From contig DVOU01000008.1 of the NCBI GenBank assembly GCA_018713365.1, forward strand, positions 33,646 to 97,645: a stretch of 64,000 nt of DNA, read 5' to 3'. A program made the position numbers and the translations under genes. The notes under the pieces are model-generated. The model worked only from the letters and a program-made list of their open reading frames with translations. It was not told the DNA's origin and did not search any database. The stretch's first letter is position 1. Each line of letters opens with the position of its first letter. This DNA comes from Pullichristensenella excrementipullorum (GTDB lineage: Bacteria > Bacillota > Clostridia > Christensenellales > Aristaeellaceae). Below, one piece after another: positions 1 through 7,239 of this stretch.

Positions 1-1276
1 TGACCAGCCGCAGGCAGTAAGGGAACTCCTCCACCGGCGGGATCATCGGCAGAAGCGCGCGCTCGGCCAGAGCGCCGTGGCCAATCTCGCGGCGGCCCGG
101 GCTGCGGATGGGCTTGGCTTCGCCGGTGGAATAGCCGGGGAAGTTGTAGTGGTGCATATAGCGCTTGGAATCCTCGGTGCCAATGCCGTCAATGATCTGC
201 TTTTCAGACACGGGCGCGAGGGTGGCCACGGTCATCACCTGCGTCTGGCCGCGGGTGAACACGGCGCTGCCGTGCGGACGGGGCAGAACGCCCACTTCGC
301 ACCAGATGGGGCGCACTTCGGTGAGTTTGCGGCCGTCGGGGCGCACGCCCTCGTCGATGATGTGGCGGCGCATGACTTCCTTCTGCAGGCCGTAGAGCGC
401 GTCGCCGACCTCGACTTCGCGGCCCTCGAACTGCTCGGCAAAGTGTTCGGCGACCTCGGCCTTGACCTGCTCTTCGCGGGCGTTGCGCTCGGAGCGGTCG
501 AAGGTCTCAAACATCCACTTCACTTTGTCCATGGCGTATTCGCGCACGGCGGCCTTGACGTCCTCGCCGGGCAGAACGAGCGGGAATTCCTTTTTCTCCT
601 TGCCGATCTCAGCAACGATGGTGTTGATGAGCGCAACGATCTTCTTGATCTCCTCGTGGGCGAAGAGTATGCCGCCGAGCATGACTTCCTCGGAGACTTC
701 CTTCGCGCCGGCCTCGACCATCAGAACGGCCTCGGAGGTGCCGGCCACGGTGAGGTTGAGCAGCGATTCTTCGCGCTGTTCATCGTTGGGGTTGACGATG
801 TACTCGCCGTCCACATAGCCGATGTTCACCGCGCCGATGGGGCCGGCCCACGGGATCTCGCTGACGGCCAGAGAGGCGGAAGCGCCGATCATCGCCGGGA
901 TGTCGGGGATGTTGTTGGTGTCCACGGACATGACGGTGGCCACCACGGACACGTCGTGGCGCATGCCCTTGGGGAAGAGCGGGCGCAGCGGGCGGTCGAT
1001 GAGGCGGGAGGTGAGGATGGCCTTCTCGGCGGGACGGCCCTCGCGGCGGTTCCAGCTGCCGGGGATGTGGCCCACGGAGTAGAGCTTTTCTTCAAAATCC
1101 ACGCTCAGGGGGAAGAAGTCGATGCCCGGGCGCGGGGTCTTGGCCACGGTGCAGGTGGTCAGCACGCAGGTGTCGCCATAGCGGACGAAGCACGAGCCGG
1201 AGGCCTGTTCGGCGTACTTGCCGAACTCGAGCGTGAGCGTGCGGCCGCCCAGCTCCATGGAGTAGGATTTGAACAT
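1..1276 (-). CDS. pnp: Polyribonucleotide nucleotidyltransferase (PNPase), C-terminal part beyond window
   Basis: PNPase degrades RNA 3'-5' by phosphorolysis and takes part in mRNA turnover. The reading frame starts MFKSYSMELGGRTLTLEFGK and continues with family-typical segments such as PRPGIDFFPL, RPAEKAILTSRLIDRPLRPL and RSPGRREIGHGALAERAL. These cover the first RNase PH domain, the helical linker and the start of the second RNase PH domain. About 425 of roughly 700 residues are present; the KH and S1 domains lie outside the window. The ATG has a GGAGG site about 8 bases upstream. It follows rpsO on the same strand, the classic rpsO-pnp order, across a 178-bp spacer with two hairpins. Confidence 0.97.
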   Translation of the reverse strand, partial: MFKSYSMELGGRTLTLEFGKYAEQASGSCFVRYGDTCVLTTCTVAKTPRPGIDFFPLSVDFEEKLYSVGHIPGSWNRREGRPAEKAILTSRLIDRPLRPLFPKGMRHDVSVVATVMSVDTNNIPDIPAMIGASASLAVSEIPWAGPIGAVNIGYVDGEYIVNPNDEQREESLLNLTVAGTSEAVLMVEAGAKEVSEEVMLGGILFAHEEIKKIVALINTIVAEIGKEKKEFPLVLPGEDVKAAVREYAMDKVKWMFETFDRSERNAREEQVKAEVAEHFAEQFEGREVEVGDALYGLQKEVMRRHIIDEGVRPDGRKLTEVRPIWCEVGVLPRPHGSAVFTRGQTQVMTVATLAPVSEKQIIDGIGTEDSKRYMHHYNFPGYSTGEAKPIRSPGRREIGHGALAERALLPMIPPVEEFPYCLRLV

Positions 1277-1308
1277 GCGGATATCCTCCTTGTTTTCGTC
1301 GGTGCATC

Positions 1309-1361
1309 CGCACATGGACGCACGCCTGCGAGATAAACTCGCACCCTAGCGTCCATGTGCG
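1309..1361 (-). promoter_or_regulatory. Long hairpin in the pnp 5' leader
   Basis: Perfect 13-base arms (1309-1321 and 1349-1361, CGCACATGGACGC and its complement) enclose a second inverted repeat, TGCGAG/CTCGCA (1327-1332 and 1338-1343). It ends about 30 bases before the pnp start. In E. coli a long stem at this position is cut by RNase III and lets PNPase control its own mRNA; a similar role here is inference. Confidence 0.6.
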
Positions 1362-1389
1362 AATCACAGGGGATGAGTGCCTTTGCAAA

Positions 1390-1423
1390 CCGCGCCGCCG
1401 CCCGGAAACAGGCGACGGCGCGG
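1390..1423 (-). terminator. Hairpin after rpsO, possible attenuator or terminator
   Basis: Arms 1390-1402 and 1411-1423 (CCGCGCCGCCGCC against GGCGACGGCGCGG, one mismatch) lie 32 bases after the rpsO stop. Only a short TTT follows on the minus strand, so read-through into pnp is likely. Confidence 0.5.
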
Positions 1424-1454
1424 GTGATGCCGTGAAAAACGTTTCCGCCGCCCG

Positions 1455-1715
1455 TTACTTGCGCAGGCCCAGCTTGGCGATGAGGGCGCGGTAGGCTTCG
1501 ATGTCCGTACTCTTGAGGTAGTCCAGCAGGCCGCGGCGCTGGCCGACCATCAGAAGCAGGCCGCGACGGCTGTGGTGGTCCTTCTTATGCACCTTGAGAT
1601 GCTCGTTGAGGTGGTTGATGCGGGCGGTGAGCAGCGCGATCTGCACCTCGGGGGAGCCGGTGTCGCCCTCGTGGCGGGCGTAGGTCTCCATGATCTCTTT
1701 CTTGTTGATGACCAT
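1455..1715 (-). CDS. rpsO: 30S ribosomal protein S15
   Basis: S15 binds 16S rRNA early in assembly of the small subunit platform. The 86-residue product starts MVINKKEIMETYARHEGDTG and contains SPEVQIALLTARINHLNEHL and the HHSRRGLL segment, all diagnostic of S15; length fits the family. The frame is open further upstream, but this ATG has a GGAGG site (AACAGGAGGAAACAAC before it) and matches the family N-terminus. It is the first gene of an rpsO-pnp unit. Confidence 0.98.
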   Translation of the reverse strand: MVINKKEIMETYARHEGDTGSPEVQIALLTARINHLNEHLKVHKKDHHSRRGLLLMVGQRRGLLDYLKSTDIEAYRALIAKLGLRK

Positions 1716-1835
1716 TGTTGTTTCCTCCTGTTTTGTATTCCCGCGCGCCCCGTATGCCGTCGGAGTCGTCGGCAAACCGAGCCTGCGGTTCCCGGGCTTT
1801 GAAAAAGCCCCATGTGGCCCGTTCATTCTGCCACA
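1716..1835 (-). promoter_or_regulatory. Structured rpsO leader
   Basis: About 120 bases separate the promoter from the rpsO start. Two small hairpins are visible (GGGCTTT/AAAGCCC at 1794-1810 and AACCG/CGGTT at 1775-1790). S15 represses its own translation through leader RNA in several bacteria. The structures there differ between lineages, so a regulatory role here is only suggested. Confidence 0.35.
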
Positions 1836-1841
1836 AATATC

Positions 1842-1871
1842 ATTTTAGCATACCCCGCCCCCGGTTGTAAA
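1842..1871 (-). promoter_or_regulatory. Promoter of rpsO-pnp
   Basis: On the minus strand TTTACA (1866-1871), an 18-base spacer and TAAAAT (1842-1847), preceded by a TG extension. Confidence 0.65.
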
Positions 1872-1932
1872 GCGGTTTCCCAATCTTTTACCATAAGAAC
1901 GCATCCGCTTCAAAACCGTAACGGACAAAGCG

Positions 1933-1961
1933 TTGACAAGCCCCGCCGCCCGCCTTATAAT
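1933..1961 (+). promoter_or_regulatory. Perfect-consensus promoter
   Basis: TTGACA at 1933-1938, a 17-base spacer and TATAAT at 1956-1961. It drives the small membrane protein gene starting at 1994. Confidence 0.9.
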
Positions 1962-1993
1962 CGGTACGGCAAATACGAAAGGAAGTCGCAGGT

Positions 1994-2419
1994 ATGAGCA
2001 TGAAGCGCACACGCATACACGTCGCCCTGCCCCACAGCGCCCACGCGCACCATCACCCATCGCGCGAGCATTTTGCCCACATCCCCGCCCCCAGCTTCAA
2101 GCTGACGCCCATCAAGCGCTACCGTCTGGCAAAAAAGCCCGACAAGGGCGAGGAACATCTGCTCCTCATCCGCAACATCTGCGTGGCGGTGGCGGCGGTG
2201 CTGTTTTTGCTGGCCATGGTGCCGCACCTGTTTGAGCATCACGTAAAGTACATACTGCGCGGCGTGGCCTACGTGTTCGGCGCGGGCGCGTACGCAAGCG
2301 AGATGCTCATGCTCACCGACAATTTCAAGCACATGCACCCCTTCCGCGAGATGTTCATGCCCTACGCCTTCGGCGTTTTGTACGTTTTGATGGCCATTTC
2401 CTATTTCCTCGAAGCGTAG
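1994..2419 (+). CDS. Small His-rich membrane protein of unknown function
   Basis: I do not recognise a family. The 141-residue product begins with a basic, His-rich stretch (PHSAHAHHHPSREHFAH), then a KxxKxxK-type basic linker. Hydrophobic segments follow at about residues 60-77, 83-103 and 122-139, so two or three membrane passes are likely. The start has an AAAGGAAG site and sits 33 bases after a perfect sigma-A-type promoter, so this is a real, expressed gene and not a shadow frame. The His cluster could bind metal; that is speculation. It stands alone, upstream of the palindrome array and spoIIID. Confidence 0.75.
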   Translation: MSMKRTRIHVALPHSAHAHHHPSREHFAHIPAPSFKLTPIKRYRLAKKPDKGEEHLLLIRNICVAVAAVLFLLAMVPHLFEHHVKYILRGVAYVFGAGAYASEMLMLTDNFKHMHPFREMFMPYAFGVLYVLMAISYFLEA

Positions 2420-2483
2420 GGGCTGCGGAGCGCGCCCAAATATAGGGGAACGACCAGAGCGTCGAGAAAGCCCGCAAGCAAGG

Positions 2484-2748
2484 AAATTTTGCCAACGGCA
2501 AAATTTGTCGCCGAGGCGTTTTTGCCGATCTTTGATCGTCAAAAACGGTCGCCAACGGCGACTTGCAAGCCTTTGGGCTTGCAACCTTGCGACTGGATTT
2601 GACGATCCCGAAGGGTTCGGCAAATCCACCCAAGGAAGCAACCCTGCCGCCAAGGGAGCTTACATAGACGTAAGTGACCGCAGGCGGCAGGGTTGCTGAC
2701 GCCGGAAGCAAAAATTGCTACTGTTTTTTTAATCAGGGCAATTTTTGC
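2484..2748. repeat. Array of seven consecutive inverted repeats in a gene-free gap
   Basis: The gap 2420-2838 holds no convincing gene. Inverted repeats lie almost end to end: 2484-2506 (10-bp arms, loop AAC), 2517-2547 (nested arms CGTTTTTG and CGATC), 2548-2562 (GTCGCC, loop AAC), 2565-2582 (7-bp arms), 2595-2627 (nested GGATTTG and CCGAA), 2637-2697 (15-bp perfect arms with CTTAC/GTAAG inside) and 2708-2748 (11-bp perfect arms). Two of them share a GCC-AAC-GGC tip with different outer arms. The array could end transcription from the gene at 1994, but its size exceeds a simple terminator. Confidence 0.8.
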
Positions 2749-2838
2749 GTTTGTGGGTTTTATCGGCGCTCTGGCGCGTTTTTTGCGCCCGCATACGCCC
2801 CCTTCCGCAGCGCATAGCATGCCGTGGAGGGGATGCGG

Positions 2839-3108
2839 GTGAAGCGGGAGATCTATCTGCGCGTGACCGGGGCCGCCCGGCACATACTGGCCACCGGAGC
2901 CACCGTGCGCCAGTGCGCCGAGCGCTTCGGCGTGAGCAAGACCACCATCCACAAGGACATGCGCTGCCGCCTCAGGGACATAGACCCCGGCCTCTTTGCC
3001 GAGGTCAGCGCCGTGTTGGAGAAGAACCGCCGCGAGCGGCACCTGCGCGGCGGCATGGCCACGCGGCGCAAGTACGCGCGCGAGCGGGAAAACGCCCTCA
3101 GCAGTTGA
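2839..3108 (+). CDS. spoIIID: Sporulation transcriptional regulator SpoIIID
   Basis: SpoIIID is the small DNA-binding protein that tunes the sigma-E and sigma-K programmes in the mother cell. The 89-residue product shows the family helix-turn-helix (CAERFGVSKTTIHKDM) and the conserved tail HLRGGMATRRKY, as in Bacillus SpoIIID. I chose GTG at 2839, giving MKREIYLRV, because the GGAGGGG site (2826-2832) is then 6 bases away; the ATG at 2833 is too close to it. A CATACGCC motif upstream resembles a sigma-E -10 box, but no clear -35 is seen. The 3' end overlaps the convergent membrane protein gene by 11 bases. Confidence 0.95.
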   Translation: MKREIYLRVTGAARHILATGATVRQCAERFGVSKTTIHKDMRCRLRDIDPGLFAEVSAVLEKNRRERHLRGGMATRRKYARERENALSS

Positions 3109-4264
3109 GCAGATACGCGCCCACGGCGTTGAAGATCAGCGCCAGCGCAAACACCGCCACCTCCCACGCGCGCGGCGCGCGGCGGGGGGAGAAGTGGAGC
3201 ATGGCCACGGCGTAGGGGATCAGTTCCAGCGTGTAGCGCGCCCCGAACTGGAAGCCGCCGAAGCTCTTGTGGAGAAGCAGGCAGAACAGGTGCAGAAGCA
3301 TCAGAAGCCACGCAAGCAGCATCTGCGGCCTGAATTGGCGGCGGACGGCGGCCTCCGCGAGCCACGCCGCCGCCATCCACAGAACGGGGTTGCAGAGGAA
3401 CATGGAAAAGCCGAATTTGTTCAGCGTCCACGCGCCGTTCTGCACGGAGAACGGCAGGCCGAAGAGGAACGTTTTCACATTGCCGGCCACGTAGGCAAGC
3501 GAGAACTGCCCCGTCTCCACGCGGGTGAATTCGGGCAGGTAGTTGTGGCCAAACTCGAACATATTCCCAAAGCGCGCGTAGTTGTAGGCGGCGTAGCAGG
3601 CGGCCACGCACAGCCCCACCGCCAGCCCCGGCCACAGCCGCGGGCGCTTTTTCTGTTTCAGATACATCATCAGAAGCACCGGGCCGAACAGCACCGTAAA
3701 CGGCCGGCAGCCCACCGCCAGCGCGTAGAAAAGGCAGGAAAGCGTGGGCCGTTTGCGCGCCATGGCGGCGAAGGCGCTCACCAATAAGAGGAAATTCAGC
3801 GTCTGCGCCTGATACCACACGCCGCCATCCAGCGAAACGGACACCATGTCCGAGGCGAACACGAGAAACAGCGCCCAGAGGCTCGCCGCCCACGGGCGCA
3901 ACCTGCGCGTGCGGCGGAAGTAATCGTACAGCACGAAGAAGGCGGCGAATACGTAGAGCTTCACCAGCAGGCCGTCCGGCGTCTCGCGGCCAAAGAGGAA
4001 GGTCAGGGGCAGCTGCACGAGCGTCGGCACCGGGGGAAAGCTCACGTACCAGTCGCCCTCGTAGACAGCCAGTTCCAGATGCGGATAGTCCTGCCCCAGC
4101 GAGACGCGCCCCTCGCGCCACGCCAGCGCCTGCAGGGTATAGGAATCGTAATTGGAATGGGCAAACGGCTGCGTGCCCAGCGCCAGATGCACGGCGGCAT
4201 AGATGAAAACGATCGCGCAGAACGCCAGAAACGGCGGCAGCGCCCGCCGGGCCAACTTCCTCAT
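3098..4264 (-). CDS. Multi-pass membrane protein, GT-C glycosyltransferase-like
   Basis: The 388-residue protein has an N-terminal membrane anchor (about residues 10-30) and roughly nine further hydrophobic segments. Its first extracytoplasmic loop carries HSNYDSYTLQALAW and QDYPHLELAVYEGDWY, the acidic-loop layout of GT-C enzymes that use polyprenyl-phosphate sugars. The substrate cannot be told, and no nearby polymer locus helps. It has its own promoter and an AGGGAGG site before the ATG. The 3' end overlaps spoIIID tail to tail by 11 bases. Confidence 0.75.
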   Translation of the reverse strand: MRKLARRALPPFLAFCAIVFIYAAVHLALGTQPFAHSNYDSYTLQALAWREGRVSLGQDYPHLELAVYEGDWYVSFPPVPTLVQLPLTFLFGRETPDGLLVKLYVFAAFFVLYDYFRRTRRLRPWAASLWALFLVFASDMVSVSLDGGVWYQAQTLNFLLLVSAFAAMARKRPTLSCLFYALAVGCRPFTVLFGPVLLMMYLKQKKRPRLWPGLAVGLCVAACYAAYNYARFGNMFEFGHNYLPEFTRVETGQFSLAYVAGNVKTFLFGLPFSVQNGAWTLNKFGFSMFLCNPVLWMAAAWLAEAAVRRQFRPQMLLAWLLMLLHLFCLLLHKSFGGFQFGARYTLELIPYAVAMLHFSPRRAPRAWEVAVFALALIFNAVGAYLLNC

Positions 4265-4293
4265 GCGCTCGCCTCCCTTGTGTGTTTGCCGAT

Positions 4294-4322
4294 ATTATAC
4301 CCCAAAATGGGCTTGCGCACAA
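4294..4322 (-). promoter_or_regulatory. Promoter of the GT-C-like gene
   Basis: Minus strand TTGTGC (4317-4322), 17-base spacer, TATAAT (4294-4299). Confidence 0.7.
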
Positions 4323-4325
4323 GAA

Positions 4326-4354
4326 AAGAATGGCGGGGGAACGCGTCCCCCGCC
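4326..4354 (-). terminator. Terminator of the LysM gene
   Basis: GGCGGGGGA/TCCCCCGCC arms at 4332-4340 and 4346-4354, followed on the minus strand by ATTCTTTTCTTG. Confidence 0.75.
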
Positions 4355-4361
4355 GCTTCCA

Positions 4362-6014
4362 TCAGCAGATGCCCAGCGAAAGCACCTGTCCTATGTAGAT
4401 GCGGTCGGTATTGCGGATGTTGTTGAGGCTGGCCAGCCGCGCCACGGTGGTGCCGAAGCGCTGGGCGATCTCCGAAAGCGTGTCGCCGCGCTGGACGATG
4501 TAGTTGTCCACGCACCCGCCCACGGGGATGATCAGCACCTGACCGGGATAGATGCGATCGCGGTCGGCGATGTTGTTGGCCAGCACCAGCGCGCTGACGG
4601 TGGTGCCATAGCGGGCGGCGATCTCCGAGAGCGTGTCGCCGCGCCGCACGGTGTAGGTGGTCGTGCCGCTGGGCGGGGTCACACTGCCGCTTTCGCGGAT
4701 GATAAGCACCTGTCCGGGGTAGATGAGGTTCGGGTTCGAGATGTTGTTGAGCCGCACCAGTTCCGCGACCGTGGTTCCAAAGCGCGCGGCAATTTCCGTC
4801 AGGTTGTCGTTGCGCTGGACGGTGTAGGTGGTCGTGCCGCTGGGCGGGGTGGAGCCGCCGCTTTCGCGGATGATAAGCACCTGTCCGGGGTAGATGAGGT
4901 TCGGGTTCGAGATGTTGTTGAGCCGCACAAGCTCCGCGACCGTGGTGCCAAAGCGCGCGGCAATTTCCGTCAGGTTGTCGTTGCGCTGGACGGTGTAGGT
5001 CACCGCGCCGCTGGGCGGGGTCACAGAGCCGTTCTCGCGGAGGATAAGCACCTGGCCGGGGTAGATGAGGTCGCGGTCGGCGATGTTGTTGAGGCGAACA
5101 AGCTCGTTGACGGTGGTTCCAAATCTTGCGGCGATCTCCGAGAGCGTGTCGCCGCGCTGCACGGTGTAGGTATTCCCGTCGCCCGTGCCGGCGCGGATGA
5201 TGAGGCGGTCGCCCTCGTAGATGCGGTCCGGGTCGGCGATGTTGTTGAGCCGCACCAGTTCGTTGACCGTGGTGCCAAAGCGCGCGGCGATCTCCGAGAG
5301 CGTATCCCCGCGCCGCACGGTGTAGGTCTGGGCGGCGCTCGCCAGCGCGGCGGACGAGGCCAGCGTGGGCACGGCGGCGTCGTTCGCGGGTACGGCGGCC
5401 GCGCCCGCGAGCATGCCGTCGGTGAAGCCGTCGAGACCGGCGGGGCCGGAAACGCCCTCCACGCGGGCATTGGCGGCGTACTGCCTGCCGCTCCAGTCCG
5501 CCCAGTTGCCGCCCACGGCGGCGTCGCAGCCCGTCAGCCAGAGGGGGAAGCGGCTGGCGATGGCCGCGCTCCACAGGCTCTGCGCCGTCTGCGCGTCGGC
5601 GCGGATGGCCGCGCTGCCCAGCTCCGCCTCCACCGTCTCCAAAAAGGCCAAAGCGATGGCGTTGGCGCTGGCGGCGGTCAGGCCGGCGAGGCAGTCGAAC
5701 ACCAGCGCCGGGCGCAGTTGCAGTTCCCTGCCCGCCACGGTCTGGGCGAAAAAGCGCGCCTGCGCACGGGCCTGTTCCGGCGTGCGGGCGGTCAGCACGT
5801 GGTAAGCGCCCGCCAGCAGGCCGTTTTCGCGGGCGGATATGTAATTGGCCTCGAAGTTGGGGTCGGCGTAGTCCTCGGCGACGCTGGCGCGGATGTACAC
5901 CGCAGAGCGGCCGCTTGCGCGCACGGCGGCAAAGTCGATCTCCCCGGAAAGGGCGCTGACGTCCAGCCCCAAATAGCGGACGCCGCCCAGCGGTTCAAGG
6001 GTCTTGTTGGTCAT
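4362..6014 (-). CDS. GH25-like domain with six LysM repeats
   Basis: The 550-residue protein has two parts. Residues about 14-225 resemble glycoside hydrolase 25 (lysozyme type): GLDVSALSGEIDF near the start and WADWSGRQYA near the end. The first family aspartate is present (D18), but the DxE motif reads FDCLA around residue 107, so the catalytic glutamate appears replaced by leucine and activity is doubtful. Six LysM domains of about 50 residues follow (TYTVxRGDTLSEIAxRFGT, LxxLNNI, YPGQVLII); repeats 3 and 4 are nearly identical, indicating recent duplication. There is no signal peptide. LysM proteins without export signals in spore-formers are often spore coat or cortex proteins, a possible role here. 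ATG 6014 was chosen for its AAGGAG site. Confidence 0.9.
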   Translation of the reverse strand: MTNKTLEPLGGVRYLGLDVSALSGEIDFAAVRASGRSAVYIRASVAEDYADPNFEANYISARENGLLAGAYHVLTARTPEQARAQARFFAQTVAGRELQLRPALVFDCLAGLTAASANAIALAFLETVEAELGSAAIRADAQTAQSLWSAAIASRFPLWLTGCDAAVGGNWADWSGRQYAANARVEGVSGPAGLDGFTDGMLAGAAAVPANDAAVPTLASSAALASAAQTYTVRRGDTLSEIAARFGTTVNELVRLNNIADPDRIYEGDRLIIRAGTGDGNTYTVQRGDTLSEIAARFGTTVNELVRLNNIADRDLIYPGQVLILRENGSVTPPSGAVTYTVQRNDNLTEIAARFGTTVAELVRLNNISNPNLIYPGQVLIIRESGGSTPPSGTTTYTVQRNDNLTEIAARFGTTVAELVRLNNISNPNLIYPGQVLIIRESGSVTPPSGTTTYTVRRGDTLSEIAARYGTTVSALVLANNIADRDRIYPGQVLIIPVGGCVDNYIVQRGDTLSEIAQRFGTTVARLASLNNIRNTDRIYIGQVLSLGIC

Positions 6015-6138
6015 AAAGATCACGCTCCTTCGCTGCATGGTATGGCGGGGCCGCCCCGCGCGTGCATCGCCCCCGGGAACCGCGCGCGGAAAAAATACGT
6101 CCAAGATAACAAATGGTAAAATTTGGGGAGGGATGCGC

Positions 6139-6555
6139 ATGCGCGGCAAGGAAGTCTGCCGTACCTTAAAGGAGATCCGCGCCGAGATCGCCCGGCAAAA
6201 CGACATACCGTGGGAGACGGAGGAATGCGGCTTCAAGGGCGAATGCCGCGGCACCTGCCCGCGCTGCGAGGCCGAGGTGCGCCGGTTGGAGGAAGCGCTT
6301 GCAAAGCGCCGCCGCCTGTGCAAAGCGGTGGCGTTGGCGGGCATCGCCGCCGGCATGGTGACGGCGCTGAGCGGCTGCAGCGCCGTGGAGGCGCTCATCG
6401 ACGATGCGCGCCCCGTCGCCACGCCCGCGCCGGGGCTGGAAGCCCTGATGGGACAGATCGCCCCGGCGGACGATCCCATTGACGCCGCCCTGCCCGTGCC
6501 GGACGCGGGCGAAGTGCTGCTGGGCGAGGTCGCGCCCGAGGGCGGCGAAGCGTGA
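6139..6555 (+). CDS. Cys-motif membrane-anchored small protein coupled to a radical-SAM gene
   Basis: The 138-residue product starts MRGKEVCRTLKEIRAEIA and carries a Cys cluster CGFKGECRGTCPRC (about residues 34-47) followed by a charged helix (EVRRLEEALAKRRR). One hydrophobic segment (AVALAGIAAGMVTALSG) precedes a Cys and an acidic, Pro/Ala-rich tail. The Cys cluster could bind zinc or an Fe-S cluster. The stop overlaps the next gene's GTG (GTGA), so the two are translationally coupled. I recognise the architecture as recurring beside radical-SAM genes but cannot name a function. Start ATG 6139 was chosen over 6133 for spacing to GGGGAGGG. Confidence 0.8.
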   Translation: MRGKEVCRTLKEIRAEIARQNDIPWETEECGFKGECRGTCPRCEAEVRRLEEALAKRRRLCKAVALAGIAAGMVTALSGCSAVEALIDDARPVATPAPGLEALMGQIAPADDPIDAALPVPDAGEVLLGEVAPEGGEA

Positions 6556-7202
6556 GCGCCGCGCCGCTGTTTCCGCTCTTCGCCCTCTGCCGCCACCGCA
6601 TGGGCAGCGACGGCGCGGGCGTGACCACGCTGGCGGCGGCGCGCGGCTGCCCGCTGCGTTGCAGGTACTGCCTCAACCCGCAGGCTTTGAAGGAAGAAAC
6701 GCCCGCGCGCATGGTCGCGCCGGAGGAGCTTTACGAAATGACGCGCGTGGACGACCTCTACTTTCAGGCCACGCTCGGCGGCGTGACCTTTGGCGGCGGC
6801 GAGCCGCTTCTGTACGCGCCCTTCATCGCCGCCTTTCGCCAATGCTGCGGCAAGGCGTGGCGGCTGACCGCCGAGACGAGCCTGAACGTTCCCGAAGACC
6901 TCGCCCGCGCGGCGCTCCCGGCGCTCGACGAAGTCATCTTTGACGTCAAGGACGCAGACCCGGCCATCTACCGCGCCTACACCGGCGGGGACAACGCCCG
7001 CGCGCTTTTGAACCTGCGTCTGGCGCTTGAAACGCTGGGCACGCAGCGCGTGTTGGCGCGCGTGCCGCGCATCCCCGGCTACAATACGGAAAGGGACGTG
7101 CAAAAAAGCGTCGCCGCCCTGCGGAAGATGGGCGTGACGCGCTTTGACGTATTCTCCTATCGCCTGCCGGGCGGTGGAAAAGCGGGCGCGACTGTGGTAT
7201 AA
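6552..7202 (+). CDS. Radical-SAM protein, glycyl-radical activase-like
   Basis: The 216-residue product has the radical-SAM CxxxCxxC motif (CPLRCRYC, about residues 36-43), the GGE motif (FGGGEPLL) and the later DVKDADPAIYRAYTG segment typical of pyruvate formate-lyase activating enzymes. It is shorter than a full activase (about 245-300 residues) and has no extra ferredoxin domain. No glycyl-radical enzyme lies nearby, so its target is unknown; the coupled Cys-motif protein just upstream is the obvious candidate partner. It starts at GTG overlapping the upstream stop. Its TAA lies inside the -10 box of the next gene's promoter. Confidence 0.85.
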   Translation: MSAAPLFPLFALCRHRMGSDGAGVTTLAAARGCPLRCRYCLNPQALKEETPARMVAPEELYEMTRVDDLYFQATLGGVTFGGGEPLLYAPFIAAFRQCCGKAWRLTAETSLNVPEDLARAALPALDEVIFDVKDADPAIYRAYTGGDNARALLNLRLALETLGTQRVLARVPRIPGYNTERDVQKSVAALRKMGVTRFDVFSYRLPGGGKAGATVV

Positions 7203-7203
7203 T
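7195..7203 (+). promoter_or_regulatory. Extended -10 promoter for the DMP19-like gene
   Basis: TGG-TATAAT at 7195-7203, with no good -35; it overlaps the stop codon of the radical-SAM gene. Confidence 0.55.
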
Positions 7204-7239
7204 GTCTTCAAACCGCATGGGAGAAAGGGGAATGGGATC

